Of a DNA stretch of 64,000 bases, positions 22,737-35,300 are shown in pieces (the stretch's first letter is position 1; each line of letters begins with the position of its first letter). This DNA is from Azolla caroliniana (Eukaryota > Polypodiophyta): assembly GCA_043228905.1 (NCBI GenBank), contig JBHGNT010000006.1, forward strand, positions 8,928,001 through 8,992,000. The letters run 5' to 3'. The notes under the pieces were generated by a model. The model ran no database searches. It was not told the DNA's origin and saw only the letters and a list, made by a program, of their open reading frames with translations. The position numbers and the translations under genes were made by a program.

Positions 22737-23451
22737 TCACAAAACTTAGTATTCAAGCGTCCACTGGGGTGACACACATCTAGGGGAAACTCAAACCTCG
22801 ACCCTTGGTGCCCACTGCCAACAATGTCTATCTCGTCCTCAATCAAGCTTTTGGGCTCACTGCTCTAGCCAGGTGCTTTATGTCCCATCTAGGGAACAAT
22901 CACCATGCTCTCTCGTTATGTTCCTTCATAAATTAACATTTCTGCATCAATGGTGGGTCGATTGTTCCCTCTCTTTTTCCTTTAGAGCTAAGTTAAAGTG
23001 TCCAAGTCCCACATTTTTATCCCTTTTGAGCCCCCCCCCCCTCCCCCAAACAAAATAAAAAAGAAGAATCATCGATCATGCCAAGGTCAGACATAATATT
23101 CAAGGTACGAGTACGTGGCATTCAATGGGGAAAAGCATACATTGTGCAAATTCCTTCTTTATTAGTTCATCTAATAGCTTTATGAATGACATTCCCATAG
23201 ATATTGTATACGAATGGGGTCCCCTCCCAAACGTGTAACATGAGGGCACTATTCAGGTATGAATGATGGTGTCTTGTCCACCACTATGGGGGTTAGACGT
23301 TGCGAGTGTGAATTATTTATTTACAAGAAGGCATGATCAACCTTCTTAGCTCTGACGAATAGCAATCTTCACGAGAACTTGACTCGAGCGATGGTCGCAT
23401 ATGGACGTGATAGAGCTTACAACATAATAATAATCGGTCGTGCTTGCTCTC
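22737..23451. other. Gene-free spacer
   Basis: Contains a C-rich run near 23028-23045. A tRNA-like B-box on the minus strand (GGTTTGAGTTTCCCC near 22780) is too weak for a SINE call. No gene was recognised. Confidence 0.5.
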
Positions 23452-23990
23452 GTTTTTTCCCTGAAAATATCCTTTCATTAGTTATAAACAGTTGTTACAA
23501 GAATGTTGACCTACCATCAAGCTTCCCTTGATATGTTGCGCTCTTCCATGGGTCCCCATCCCTAAAGGATAGATAGTATCAACACGCCAACACTTAATAA
23601 CCTAGTTATGTAATTGGTGGTGGGAACAACCATATTGGTGATGCTAGGCACCACATGGGTCTTGCATTTTGTAGTGTGAGAAAAGGGCCCTTGTTCCAAT
23701 AGGCGATAAATTTGAGGCATCGCAACACTGCAACATCTATCTCACCTTTAATTTCATCATACCGCCCTTTTAAGGTATGCACCATATGCATCTAGATGTT
23801 CCGTACACTTTCCACGGGATGAACAATGGTATTATCAAACACCTTAGAACATCTAGCAGTCCAAATAAAACCACATTATCGCGCTTGCTCTTTTAGTACG
23901 CGTCCACCAAGTTGCACTCCAAAATTTGAGTTTGGACAAGATTGAGGTGAGTGGAGAGGGATGGCGTGTATCAGGTATTTCAAGACCGTA
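23452..23990 (-). mobile_element. 3' fragment of an L1-type LINE
   Basis: On the minus strand about 23880-23600 reads as the usual L1 C-terminal end (a YLDC-RC-KVFDNT-like stretch and VHTLKGRYDEIKGEIDVAVL) with frame breaks. It ends near 23455 in sequence like the L1 3' terminus at 3990-4035 (ataactaatggaagga in sense). Strongly decayed. Confidence 0.6.
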
Positions 23991-24059
23991 TGGTTAGCCA
24001 TCGTCCGATGGTTGTACATCATCAATCAATGTGGAATGCAAGTTTAAGGGAAGTGTGGC

Positions 24060-24330
24060 TGATACATACCATACAAACATAAATAAATAACACAGATACA
24101 TAGATATGACATACATACGTACATACATACATACATACATACATACATACATACATACATACATAACATAACATAGATACATACGTACGTACATCCCAAA
24201 ACATAGATACATAGATACGTACATACATAACATAGATACACATACGTATGTAAATACATCCATAACATAGATACATAGATACGTACATAAATAATATACA
24301 TACGTACATACATACATACATACATACATG
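24060..24330. repeat. (TACA)n-rich microsatellite block
   Basis: Long runs of TACA with interspersed TAGATACG units. The apparent MYVCMYVC reading frames on the minus strand are translations of this repeat. Confidence 0.95.
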
Positions 24331-24524
24331 GGTGGGTGAGTGTAAGTGTAACTAACAAAGAGGTCCCAAAACGCAGGATATTATTTATAAAAGAAGAAGA
24401 AGAAGAAAAGCGGGGGGCCAGTCATTTGATACGTGTCAGGCGATGATTGGCGGGCGCACGAGCGAAGAGCTGCACGTGCTGCCTGAGAGTCGGCGTAGCA
24501 GAGAGGAATATCAGAAGCAGGGGA

Positions 24525-24534
24525 GCCACGTGGC
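24525..24534. promoter_or_regulatory. G-box palindrome GCCACGTGGC
   Basis: Perfect 10-base palindrome with the CACGTG core bound by plant bZIP and bHLH factors, 137 bases before the ATG at 24671. A second CACGTG (GCACGTGC) lies at 24472-24479. Whether it is in the promoter or the 5' UTR is not known. Confidence 0.5.
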
Positions 24535-24670
24535 AAACGGGGGGGGCCCCCTTCCCTGCAAATACTCTGTTTTCTTCTTCTTCTTCTTCATCATTCATCA
24601 ATTCATTCATCTTCTTCTTCATCGCTGGTTCTCTGATTACAGGTCCCAGGAGGAGGAAAACAGTTCAGCC

Positions 24671-26548
24671 ATGGCGATGGACGACAACGACATGGATGCA
24701 CACCCCTGCTGCCTCTCCGTCTTCCTCCCTATCTCCTCCACTCCTTCCAATCCTTCCTCTCCTTCTTCTTCTTCTTCTTCTTCTTCTTCTTCCTCCTCCG
24801 ATCTTTCCTTCAGGTACATCATATACTTGTGTAATGCCCCTCATCTCTCCTTTTACCATGCTTATTTTAGGGCGTCAGAGTTCCCGTGATTGTTCAAGCG
24901 TGATTGTTCTTTACCCACGTTCGTCCCATTCTCATTAGGGTTTCGATTCGATATTTTCTTCGGTTCTCTTGAGGTGTTTTTGATTCGATAAAATGATCCC
25001 CCCCCCCCGGGTCATTAGGGGGTCTCAATTTGATGTTTCTCTGTAGGCTTTTTTCCGGGCTCATCAGAGTTTCAACTCAGCCGCTTCTTGTTGTTTTCTT
25101 GCATGCACCTGTTAGGGTTTCGATTCGATAGCTTTTTAATGGTTTAGCAATGTTCCAACTCCACTCCATAGTCGTTAGGGTTTCATTCCAATAGCATTTT
25201 TTGTGTTTTCCAGCACATTAGGGTTTCAATTCAATAGTTATTGTTTAGCTTTTTCACACTCATTAGGGCTCCAATCTCTTTAAAAATGAATCCATACCCA
25301 TCACAGTTTCAATTCCATTTATCGTATATAAGTGCTCAATCCTTTCTTTCGGTTTTTTGGAGATATTCCGTGTTTCCTCAAAGCTCATTATGGTTTTTTT
25401 TATGTTTTCCTACGTTCATTATTAGGCTTTCAAGTCAATAGTGCGTTTCCAGGTTCAATTAGGGTTTCGACTCAATAAGCTTTTGTAGTCTTTATCCACG
25501 CGCGCATTAGCTTTCTGATGCAATCCTGTTTTAGTATATGTTCTCCATACTCATTATGGTTTTGATTCGAATATGTTGTGCACTATTCTCTCCTATATTA
25601 ATTGTATCATTAGGTTTCAATGCAATATTCTTCATTAGTATTTTTTACGCTCATTAGGTTTCAAAACATTATGGTTTGATTAATGTTTTGAGCTGTTTTC
25701 CCCATCTCAGTACTGTGTCAATGCAGATTTAATGCTCCTTTTAAAGTTAAGCCTTGGACTCTTTGTTAAATTTGTCATTCAGATCACTTATCATTACTTT
25801 GTGTGTATATCGTTTTAGGCATGAATCAATGTGTACAGGTGACAATATTCATGATGTCAAAAAACACAGAAGTGTTGGGAATTCTGAACCATTAAGTATG
25901 GGCGAAGAAACAACTTCCGAGTGTACTGAAGAGGAGAAAGTGGCAGTTGAACAATTGACAGAGCTGCAAAGAATTCGAGAAATCTCTTCACATGAACATG
26001 ATGAAGATAGAGATTGTTATGATAATGATCATCATCATTATCATCTTGATGAAGCAAATGAAGGTTCGAACTCAGATCTTGACACGTGCCAAGGACCTTC
26101 CCGTTCTTTTGATCTGTCTCATGTTTCACAATCAGATGTGCATGCACGAAAGCGATGGCCACAACACAAAGATATCTATGTCATCTCTAGGGGTTCTTGT
26201 TCTATTACCAATAAATTGGACGTCAAATCTATGGTTAAATTTGAGGATGGAAAAGGACACAAGGATTTCACCATTGTCGATGATACTGATGGCATGACCT
26301 TGAATAAAACACATGAGAGAGGTGAACATGATGCTCATGAATCCACGCATTATCAAGAAGACGCCAATTTTGATGTGCGGCCTCGAAAGAAAACTAGATT
26401 TCTAACCGATATTTATCAGCAAAAGAGAAGACAAAATGTTTCTCAGCACATCGCCGATGCTGATCAGGAATCGGTAAGCATATGCCAAAAGAAACTACGT
26501 ATAAAGAGGCGCCGGAAATCCCTCAGCAAGATTATGGGAGAGGCATGA
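24671..26548 (+). CDS. Unrecognised two-exon gene: Ser-rich N-terminus, basic C-terminus
   Basis: Exons 24671-24813 and 25819-26548 join in phase (TTC AG / G CAT) to give 290 residues. The splice sites are canonical (CAG/GTACAT, TTTTAG/GC). The N-terminus MAMDDNDMDAHPCCLSVFLP leads to a run of 12 serines encoded by a TTC/TCT microsatellite. The middle is acidic and His-rich (CYDNDHHHYHLDEANEGSNS). The C-terminus is strongly basic: RPRKKTRFLTDIYQQKRR near residue 235, and KKLRIKRRRKSLSKIMGEA at the end. This composition suggests a nuclear protein, but no domain was recognised. The upstream region has CT/TTC-rich leader sequence and two G-boxes; AATAAA at 27108 could be its polyadenylation signal. 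The ATG choice rests on the short first exon being open and joined in frame. Function unknown. Confidence 0.68.
24930..25680. repeat. Degenerate intronic minisatellite, CATTAGGGTTTCAATTCAATAG-like units
   Basis: About 15 imperfect copies of a unit like CTCATTAGGGTTTCAATTC plus a variable T-rich spacer, for example near 24935, 25012, 25108, 25165, 25208, 25258, 25456, 25605 and 25652. Spacing is 33-85 bases. It fills most of the intron of the 24.7-26.5 kb gene. Confidence 0.8.
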
Positions 26549-28440
26549 TGGAAAAGATAGGTGTAAATGGATTTTACATACAGATTGCAAAATTGGGTAA
26601 AAAACAAGCATGGACTAAATGGAGTTAGCTACATAGTTGAAAAGGGTGCAAGGCCGGCCCAATGATGAATCTATGTTGGCGCTGTATATTGCAATAATGC
26701 CAAGAATGGACCTCCATGCAAAGATATCACCTTGACAAAGAAGCTTTTCAGCCAAACATTCCTGTTAACGCCAAATTTTGTTGTTGTTCTATGGGTTAAC
26801 TACTTACTACATGTACATAAAAGCGTGTACAATATGAGATACATGCAATCATATACATTAATGGAGTCATTTCCTCCAAAGATACTGGGTATGGACATAC
26901 ACAGAGGGCTACCTGCTGAAGCAAACTTGGTTGAATAACAACAGCCTATGTATAAAATCATGTGGTCGCTAGAGACATGCCCCTTTATCTCTTGCATCAC
27001 CAGAGCCAGTCTCAGATAGCTATGGTCTTGACATAGACCTTGTCTGTATACTATAGTCTGAATGTGTATAATCATGTATGTACAACCAACTTGTGCAATC
27101 TCCTTTGAATAAAATTGTCAATTTTTATGCCATTTCATGTATTTAAATTATGTGTATGTAAATTTTGATTATATGATGTGCTAGGATACAAGCATTATTG
27201 TCCAATGATGTCCTTAGAAACATGGTCTTGTGGTCTAGGTTGCATATAAAAATATTTCAAAATTGCTGTTGTAAATTTTCAGCCTTCCATCTAAGTGGTT
27301 CTCGCGTGAACAGAATATGAGACCAAAAGATCTACACGCGATCTTTAATATGAATGTCAAGGATCAATGTTTCAGTAATATTCAATTCCTGTTGTATACA
27401 AAATGATGTTCACTTAATGCAATTGATGGGGATTTGAATTTTTGGTTCCATATCTCCTTTATGTATGGGTTGGTGGATCCATTTAGCTGTAGCATGAATC
27501 AACCAACCTTTATGGCAAATGTTGCTTGCTCAATATGGCATATTATTGATGGAGTATACTACTGTTTCAAGGTTGAAATTGTTGCCTTCGTGACATTATC
27601 AATGTTTGTTCATTGCTATTTCAAGGTTGAAAATGTCACTAAGGTGACAGTATCAAATCACACATTTCTAGCATATTGCAATACAATAAATACGAATTCA
27701 GTTGGAAGGATGAGGATGGTATGTAAGATGCCAAATTTCAAGCATATCTTAAATATAGTTGAGTCTATAATTTTATATGCGAGCTTGCAAAAAGATATAT
27801 CATCAAGCAAAGTACTCTTTTTAAGTGACAAAATCATGTTAGCTCCATTGTTCTAACGAAATGTCGACAAAACATAACTATAACTAATTATTCACACGGC
27901 CAACATTTGTTTTGCATTTTATAGGCGCCACTGATAGCCTTGCTTAGGTAGTGACATTTGAAATCGTACTTTCTGTAAATGCCCATACGCTATAGCATCA
28001 TCACCCATTTAATTAGCCAAATTTAGAACTGACCCAATAATTGTGGGAGCAGGGAGCATAATTATAAAAGGATATGCATTTGTCAGATTACGTGACACTT
28101 TCCTCAATAATTATCTTTACTTGGCTTTTATTGTACATGGAACAATCATATCACTAAACACTATGATCAATCAAAGAATAACTTCCAAGATATTTGAATT
28201 TAAGCCCCGAGGAACTAGGCAAGATCATATTGGTATAGATAAAACTCGTATAATGCACCTGAAAAAAACTCAGTGATGGTAACTCACTATTCCTCTCCCC
28301 ATCTATATTTTTTTAACTACAATGAAAAATGTACAGACTCTCAACAAGTTCATTCTTCGGAGCTCTCTATTGATGGAACAATCAGGTTCCTATAATGAAC
28401 ATTTGAATGAGTTCATTCCACAGATTGTTGAGATAGGAAG
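26549..28440. other. 3' UTR and gene-free spacer
   Basis: The first 570 bases to the AATAAA at 27108 are probably the 3' UTR of the upstream gene. At 27565-27650 two imperfect copies of a segment with ctatttcaaggttgaaaatg lie about 54 bases apart. A 140-codon open frame at 27434-27856 spans this repeat and resembles nothing known. Confidence 0.5.
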
Positions 28441-31400
28441 TTAGAGCCTTCTATTCAACTTAGAAAACCTCCTTGCCATACCAAACACAAGGACTTTACC
28501 AAGTGCTCCTCTATCAAGGGTACATGCGAGTATTACTGCTCCACCAACTATTAACCACTTCAAACCATTAACCTTTTCATCTCCGACAATGTGCTTGGAA
28601 GCGTCACAATTAGATGAATTCATCTGTTGCAATTCTGAATTGTCAGTATCAGCATTCGAAGCCTTGTTTGTTGCACTCAAATCCTCATAGAGGAAGTCTG
28701 AGGGTACTCTAGTGTATAGTTGTGCCATATAAGCATTTCGAGAGAGGGTCTTCAAACTGGATTGATGATGTTGATATTTCCGAAGTCCTGGCTCCATCTT
28801 CTTCACACATCCCCACATCCCTTGTTGAACACCAAATTTTGCAATACGTTTGGGTATATGCATATCCTCCGAATGAAAGAAAGTTACTTCACATGCCGTC
28901 ATTTGTCCATCGTGTTTCATAGATTCAGCTGTGCAACAGAAAAAGCAACAAAATCACCCACATGTATATTATTATGGAGCATAACACCAAAATAACCCTC
29001 ACTTTTCATATATATTTACAACAATACCCTTGGGTCCTAAGCTTACCAAGAAATGCACCTAGAATATTTTCCTCTTAGGTGTAAATTCTAGTTGATTTTG
29101 TCGTACATAGGGGTCTCCTGGTGATTTCTTGAAATTTTAGAATTATTCTATCGCACAATTATTGGTGCATTTTGGTGTTGTCCCTATTATTATTACATGA
29201 CAGCCTATATAGATGAAACTTCCCACATGAAACAAGAAACTAAGAAAATCGCAAGTATAAACCTGCTCTAATACACCAACTCGAGTAGTAGATATCAACC
29301 CTCAAAGGTTTTTCTTTTCGTGGAACACCATGGTAGGGCACAGCCTGCATCAGACCAACATCGATATAATTCACTTTGACAGATCTCATCAAACCAAATA
29401 AGTAAACTGGATGCTAATCAAGGCCATAATCAAATTTAAATGACTGAATATAAAATAACCTTTTAGATTAAACAAACAAAGTAAAATACAACCATCGCTT
29501 AGCTATCAACCCAGATGCAAATGCACATATTTCTAATCTTAAATATATATATCCAGTTATATGTGTGTATATTTAATATTGGGTTCCACTACAATTTCAA
29601 ACAGAAAATTTTTCATCTGTTATAATACATGGACCTTTTTCTTATGCAGTAATAACATAAACACACCTTTGTAATACAGAAAAATGTGCCAGCACACTCA
29701 AAAATCCTCCTTCCAATCAAATACTCTCGATCACTACAAAAGAATGGGAACTGCAGAGAAATCCAGTACTAGTCAGCACTGGAATTTGAGTCATCACAGT
29801 AGAAAAAAGAAATTTGCCAAATCAAATTATTTGAAAGAAAATACAAAGAATAAGGGATATAAGAACTCACTTTTCTCACCCAATGTGCGATTTCTGCTCC
29901 AGTCTCCATACATCCTTCTAATGTTTTGGCATGGATAAGCATATCATCCCAAACGGACCGAAATGCATCATCCCAATAGAAATCCTTCACTTGATCCGGA
30001 GTAGAATCTTCAAATACTGTGCGGCTCTTGTACTCTGTAGGGCCATCCTGCCAAGAACCAAAACATTGGTCAAAACAATTAGATATTTGAAATGAAAATT
30101 CCGACAAAGTGCATGTAAAAGCTGTAACCTTAATGTATCAATGAAAACACCCAGCCATATACATATATACATATTTACGTGCACACACATTGTCACAATG
30201 AGCTTAAGAAAAATCCAAAACTTCATAATAGTGACAATAAGGTATTTTAGTTGAAAAGTCTAGAAGTTCTTGTGCTACATCAATTCATAAAAATATCAAA
30301 TCCAGCTAGCTGTGCCAACATGACAAAGATTTGAAAAGTAATAAAGAAAAAGGAGCTGATTCATCATCTGCAACAGCATAAGGAAAATCAATTAAATAAA
30401 CATACTTGAGGGTCTCGACGCCAAGCTTGATAAGTAAAACCTGAGGCTGATCGTTCCATCATTAAAACCCAAGGAAGCCCTCCATCTTTACCTTGGAGCA
30501 GCCTCCTCAGTTCTTCAAAATCTCCCTCTCCAATAACGGACTTTGCCAAACTCGGAGGTGAGTTCTTTTTTTGTGCAACAAGTTTCTCTGAGTCAGTCAC
30601 ACTACTGAAAAAAAACAAATCAAAACATGAATATAAGTGGATAAAAAATATTTTGACTTAAATATACAAGGATTAATCACTCATAACATTATGCATGCAT
30701 ACCCAAGAAGTTTTAAATATCTTCTCAGGTTTCTCTACAATGTGTTAAGTTATGAGCTTATTCAAGCTAAGCTGCATTCCTTGCTGGGTGCCATGGTGGG
30801 TATGGGGCATTTTGATACCTTCCTGAGTGGGAAAGAACCTTTTTTCCCATGTGGGAAATCATGAGCTTAATCAAGGTAAGCTGCATACATAACTAGGTGC
30901 AGGGGTAGGTATGGGACATTTGTACACCTTCCAGGGTGGGATATAAGTGGCGAAACGATATTTTGACTTGAATATACAAAGACTAATGACTTGGGAGTTT
31001 AAATATTTTCCCATGTTTCTCTACAATGTCTGAAACTGTGAGCATATTCAAGCTAAGTTGCATATCTAGATAAACTGCAGTGGTGGGTTTCCCATGCAAA
31101 CCTTTTCCTCAGTTTTTGTTCAATATTACAAGCTTCTCGAGGCGAGGCAGATCACACCTACCTAGCTGTGGCAGACATTTACCCATGTGAGTAAATTTTC
31201 CATACAGCCTCAGGTTTCCCATACGGTCTTGTGGAGGAGATGTTGTGGGAGTATGTTAGCCTGTTTTCCCAAGGAGGGAAGAGACCAGGAAATTTCCCAC
31301 ATGCTCTCATGTAGGTGATGTGGCATATCTGCAAGTTTCTGGGGGTTGATAACAGGTTTTCCTACACATAGAAGTACCAGTTTCCCATGCAGGAAAGAAA

Positions 31401-32356
31401 GAGCCCTTTTTTTGGATGGGAAAGAGCCCACTTCCCCTCATGTTTTCCTACTTTTTCAGCAACAGGGGTGAGGCTCACATACTTAGATAGACATATTGAA
31501 AATAAATAAATCTAGAAAACTTATTGAGAACAGTAAGTGATTTAGTGCTGGCATATTAAAGAAATGAAAATACTCAGAAATACCCGGCATGTTTCTTTAG
31601 TTCCCCAAATCCCCTTAGATAACACCATCTTGAGCAATTATATGGTCAAATCATCCCCTTCTTTATTATATATTTCTATGCGCTATTTGGGCAACTATAT
31701 AGACATTTCACTATGAATAATGATGGTGCCACTATAGCTCGGCATTTTGCTATGCCAGTTTCTTACCCCAGACAGGAGAAAAGGGCACCACTAACATAAG
31801 AAAATAAATAAGGATGCAATCTTAGCCAATCATATAGATACAAGAAGGAATTGGATTCATCTATACAACTAGCAAATGGGCCAGAGCATCTGGAGAAATA
31901 ACAAAAACCTACTGGTATTTGTGATAAATAAAGAAAACTCAGCAATATTACAAGGATTTCCCCTAAAGGAAATGTCTAAAAAAGATTTATTTCTGAATCA
32001 ACGGCAAATGAATGAAATTACCTGGAATTTATCGTATTGGTATCTGACATAACACCCTCATGGTTGAACCAAATCATCTTAAACATTTTTGACTTGGAAA
32101 ATCCTCTGAGTGTTGAAACAACTCTTGTCTGTAACAGATTAGGGATAGTAGGAACAACGGAGAATCTCTTGTTGTTAATTAATAGAAACATGTTTTCCAC
32201 CCATCTTGGCTTCCATGTCCATCCTATAAGAATACCCATCATAAAGCCTGTCCATAAATGTGGTGAAATAATTGCCAGATATGCTGTTTCAATCGCATGA
32301 TGTATTGGATTCCGAGGGATAAAATATGTAAAATCCCATATATTTCTTATTTCCAT
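28441..32356 (-). CDS. START-domain lipid-binding membrane protein (plant PCTP-like)
   Basis: Six exons on the minus strand, all phases consistent: 32356-32022, 30604-30406, 30047-29871, 29750-29667, 29344-29263, 28928-28441; 454 residues. START domains carry phospholipids or sterols. The N-terminus has one membrane segment (AYLAIISPHLWTGFMMGILI, ending GWTWKPRW, residues 26-51), as in Arabidopsis START proteins of this subgroup. The START region follows (about 125-345): LPWVLMMERSASGFTYQAWR, YKSRTVFEDSTPDQVKDFYW, DDMLIHAKTLEGCMETGAEI, FPFFCSDREYLIGRRIFE, AVPYHGVPRKEKPLRVDIYY, CEVTFFHSEDMHIPKRIAKF and GMWGCVKKMEPGLRKYQ. A second hydrophobic segment (LKWLIVGGAVILACTL) lies near the C-terminus. 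The first ATG in the frame at 32356 was chosen; the reading frame extends further upstream without an ATG seen. Intact by inspection. Ligand not predictable from sequence alone. Confidence 0.92.
30626..31090. repeat. Imperfect direct repeats inside START gene intron 1
   Basis: The block ataagtgg...atattttgactt...atatacaa occurs at about 30632 and 30945, and a gagctta-ttcaagctaagctgcat block occurs three times near 30749, 30861 and 31039. The copies diverge by about 15-25 percent by eye. Confidence 0.75.
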
Positions 32357-35300
32357 GGAAACCACTTGAAACCTGATATGGTTAAAATACTGAATGCAGA
32401 AGCCCTTTGTGGCTTGACTATATAGAAATATACGGAAAGAAATCCTAACAAGATTTTTTGTTTTCTCGGGTTTGATAGTGTATGGATTATTCTTCTTCTA
32501 CAAGCAGACACTGTTTAGGATTTTTACTGCTATTATTATTTTCGGAACCCTAATATATACAAATATATTTCTTTCTTTGCTGGTATGGTGGAAAACCCTA
32601 ACATATATGTATAGAGACACAGAGAGAGACAGAGAGAGAAGTGCAGAGAAACAGAGCGAGAAAACTGGGCGATGAAATTGATCAAAATTTCTTTATCTAC
32701 TTACATGGGCGAATTCTTTTCTCTCTATCAAGAAAATATTAGTAAATATAATTATAGTTAAATGAACTTTTATTTTCATGTACATATTTGATCACATGTG
32801 TTTGTGTTGTACTGTAGACTGTAGTATGTATGTACTATCATCTATGTATGCATTTGGTGCAATGCATGCATGCATGTATGTATGTATGTATGTATGTATG
32901 TATGGGTGTGTGTGTGTGTGTATATGTGTGGTATTCCTAGTTCCAAAAGGTGACTAATTATAATATATAGAGAGGAGGGAGGGGGGGGGGGGGGTCTAAA
33001 ATTCAAAGAGAGCCTCAGCCACACATTTAGCAAGTGAATAGCCAATTTTTACAACCAAATTCGGCTTCTAATAATAATCACCTCAATTCAGTTCAGACCA
33101 TGCCCCAAACCTCATTAAGCTTTTCGATCTCTCTCAATCTCTTTTTCCTCATTACTTCGGCTCATTAGGACATTTGCTCAGTTACCAGCTTCAGCAACGA
33201 GCTTCTTCGCAATTAAATCTCGTATGTAATAACGTTGTTAATCATCTGACCACTCAACATCAACCTTGTACACAATGATGATGATAAGAGGGGTATGATC
33301 GTGCGTGTGTGTGTGTGCATGTGTGCATGTTTAATATTAACTCCAACGTGATTAGGAGACTCATTCCTCGACCAAATGTATATTAGTAGGGAACTTACGA
33401 AAATCAGTTGAGCACAAGTAAATTTTCTTTCTTTCTTTTTTTCTTCCAAAAAAACAAGTAAATTTTCTTGCTAACTTTCTCAAGTTTATGTGGCGATTTA
33501 TGTTTTTTGTTTATTAAAAGTGAGTGTGTGTGTGTGTGTGTGTGCGCACACACATGCACAAGTCAATCCATAAATCATCTTTTTTTTGTTATATTTATAT
33601 TTTATGCATGGCCAATGTATACATTCTTGATCTTATCTCATTGTGATGACTTGTATGGATAATGGAAAGATAATTTATTCTTCTCTTCTCAATCACAATC
33701 AACTTCATATTATGGCCACAAGTCTAGAATATACACACTAGGCTTGATTCTTGAACCCACCACACTCACATTCTTCTCCCCCCCCCCCCTTCCTCCATAG
33801 CCGCCCGCACTTCCCTTAATGATTGAATTGACCTTCTTACAATAAATTACATGTACATGCATACATATATGGCAAGATGTGTGTGTGTGTGTGTGTTGAT
33901 TTTTTCAAAAACCTGCGGCTCATACGAGATTTCCATTCATTGTAAAGGTTCAAATGTACAATTTGTGTAAGCCCTCATGCGACCATTTGTTTGTGAATGT
34001 ATGAATGACATATACGACCACTATATTAAAGGCTACAAAAGCAAGAGGGTTTAGTAGTAAATTGAATTTGGTTCGTACGTTTATGAATGGAAACCACGAC
34101 ACAAAAACTAGTGAATAGGCAAACGCGTTTTATTTATTTTTATAAACAAGGCATAATAGTAAACACGTCGAGTATGGTAACAAAAGAAACAAACTATTGT
34201 TGTAAAATCTCCAATGACTTTCGACATTAAAAAGCTAACCTATCTTCTCATGCTCCAATATAAGAACAACAACTTTGTGTTAAAGCATCATATGAAAATG
34301 TTGTCATTACATATATAAGTCACACAACATTGGCATCAAAATTTATCACGTGTGGATTCATGAGATATGAAGAGTGATGAGCAACTGTTCAAAACTTGTA
34401 TAGTAACATTTACATATCCGACTAGCCACATGAGTGCACGTAATGGCTACTATTTTATAATGCACAATATGGAAACTATAGCAAAGCCCACAAGAAGCGT
34501 GCTCATATTAGAGAATGTAGAAAGAAGTGGCACGCACATTTCAATGTTGTTGTGTGAACATGAGATTAAGAGAGAACAAGGGTGCAGAAACGTTCAAATA
34601 TAAAACACACCATAATGAAACACTACATGGGTCCTATCTTCGGTCTTAGGATTATAGTATATCATTGTACATGAAAAATTGTAAGCTTTTGGGCACACAA
34701 GCTTAAGTTGTAGCATTTACATGTTTTTTCTTAATACTATTGAGGAAAATCTTTGAAGGAAAAAAAAAACACCACATGGGTCAATGCATAAGGCCTTTAT
34801 AGCAAAGAAAATGTTTACTACCTCATTGATGACCATAAAAGATTTGTCTAACATTTCTTGAACACAAAGTCCAAACAAAACTTCAAAATGGTTCAAGAAA
34901 TTAACATGCAGAAGCCCAAAGCACAAATGGTACAAAAGTTGAAGGCTAGGGTTGATGCACCATGAAAAATTTACATCTATTTAGTTGCAATCTTGAAGCA
35001 TGGTAAGTTTTTAAACCAACATTATAGTAAGTTATGAATAGATAAAATAGAACTTTGTATTAAGAATATTCTCTCCATCCATCTTTAGAATTTCTTGAAG
35101 AGACAATCATTTTGATATATGTGTTGAAACCATTAGAACATGAAAATCATTGAATCATGAACATCGCATGCAATGTTTGATGGGGTGTGAATTCAACCTT
35201 TATGCTTCACAATCATGTTGCATTGATTACAATGATGTTCCATTCAAATTACAACTAAGATGGCTTGTACAATGATTAATGACTGAGATAAACGATTAAG

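Noticed and set aside
23994-24358. Long MYVCMYVC-type open frames
   Set aside because: Simple translation of TACA/TGTA repeats.
27434-27856. 140-codon plus-strand frame after the unknown gene
   Set aside because: Contains a tandem DNA duplication, no recognised domain and AT-rich composition; probably non-coding.
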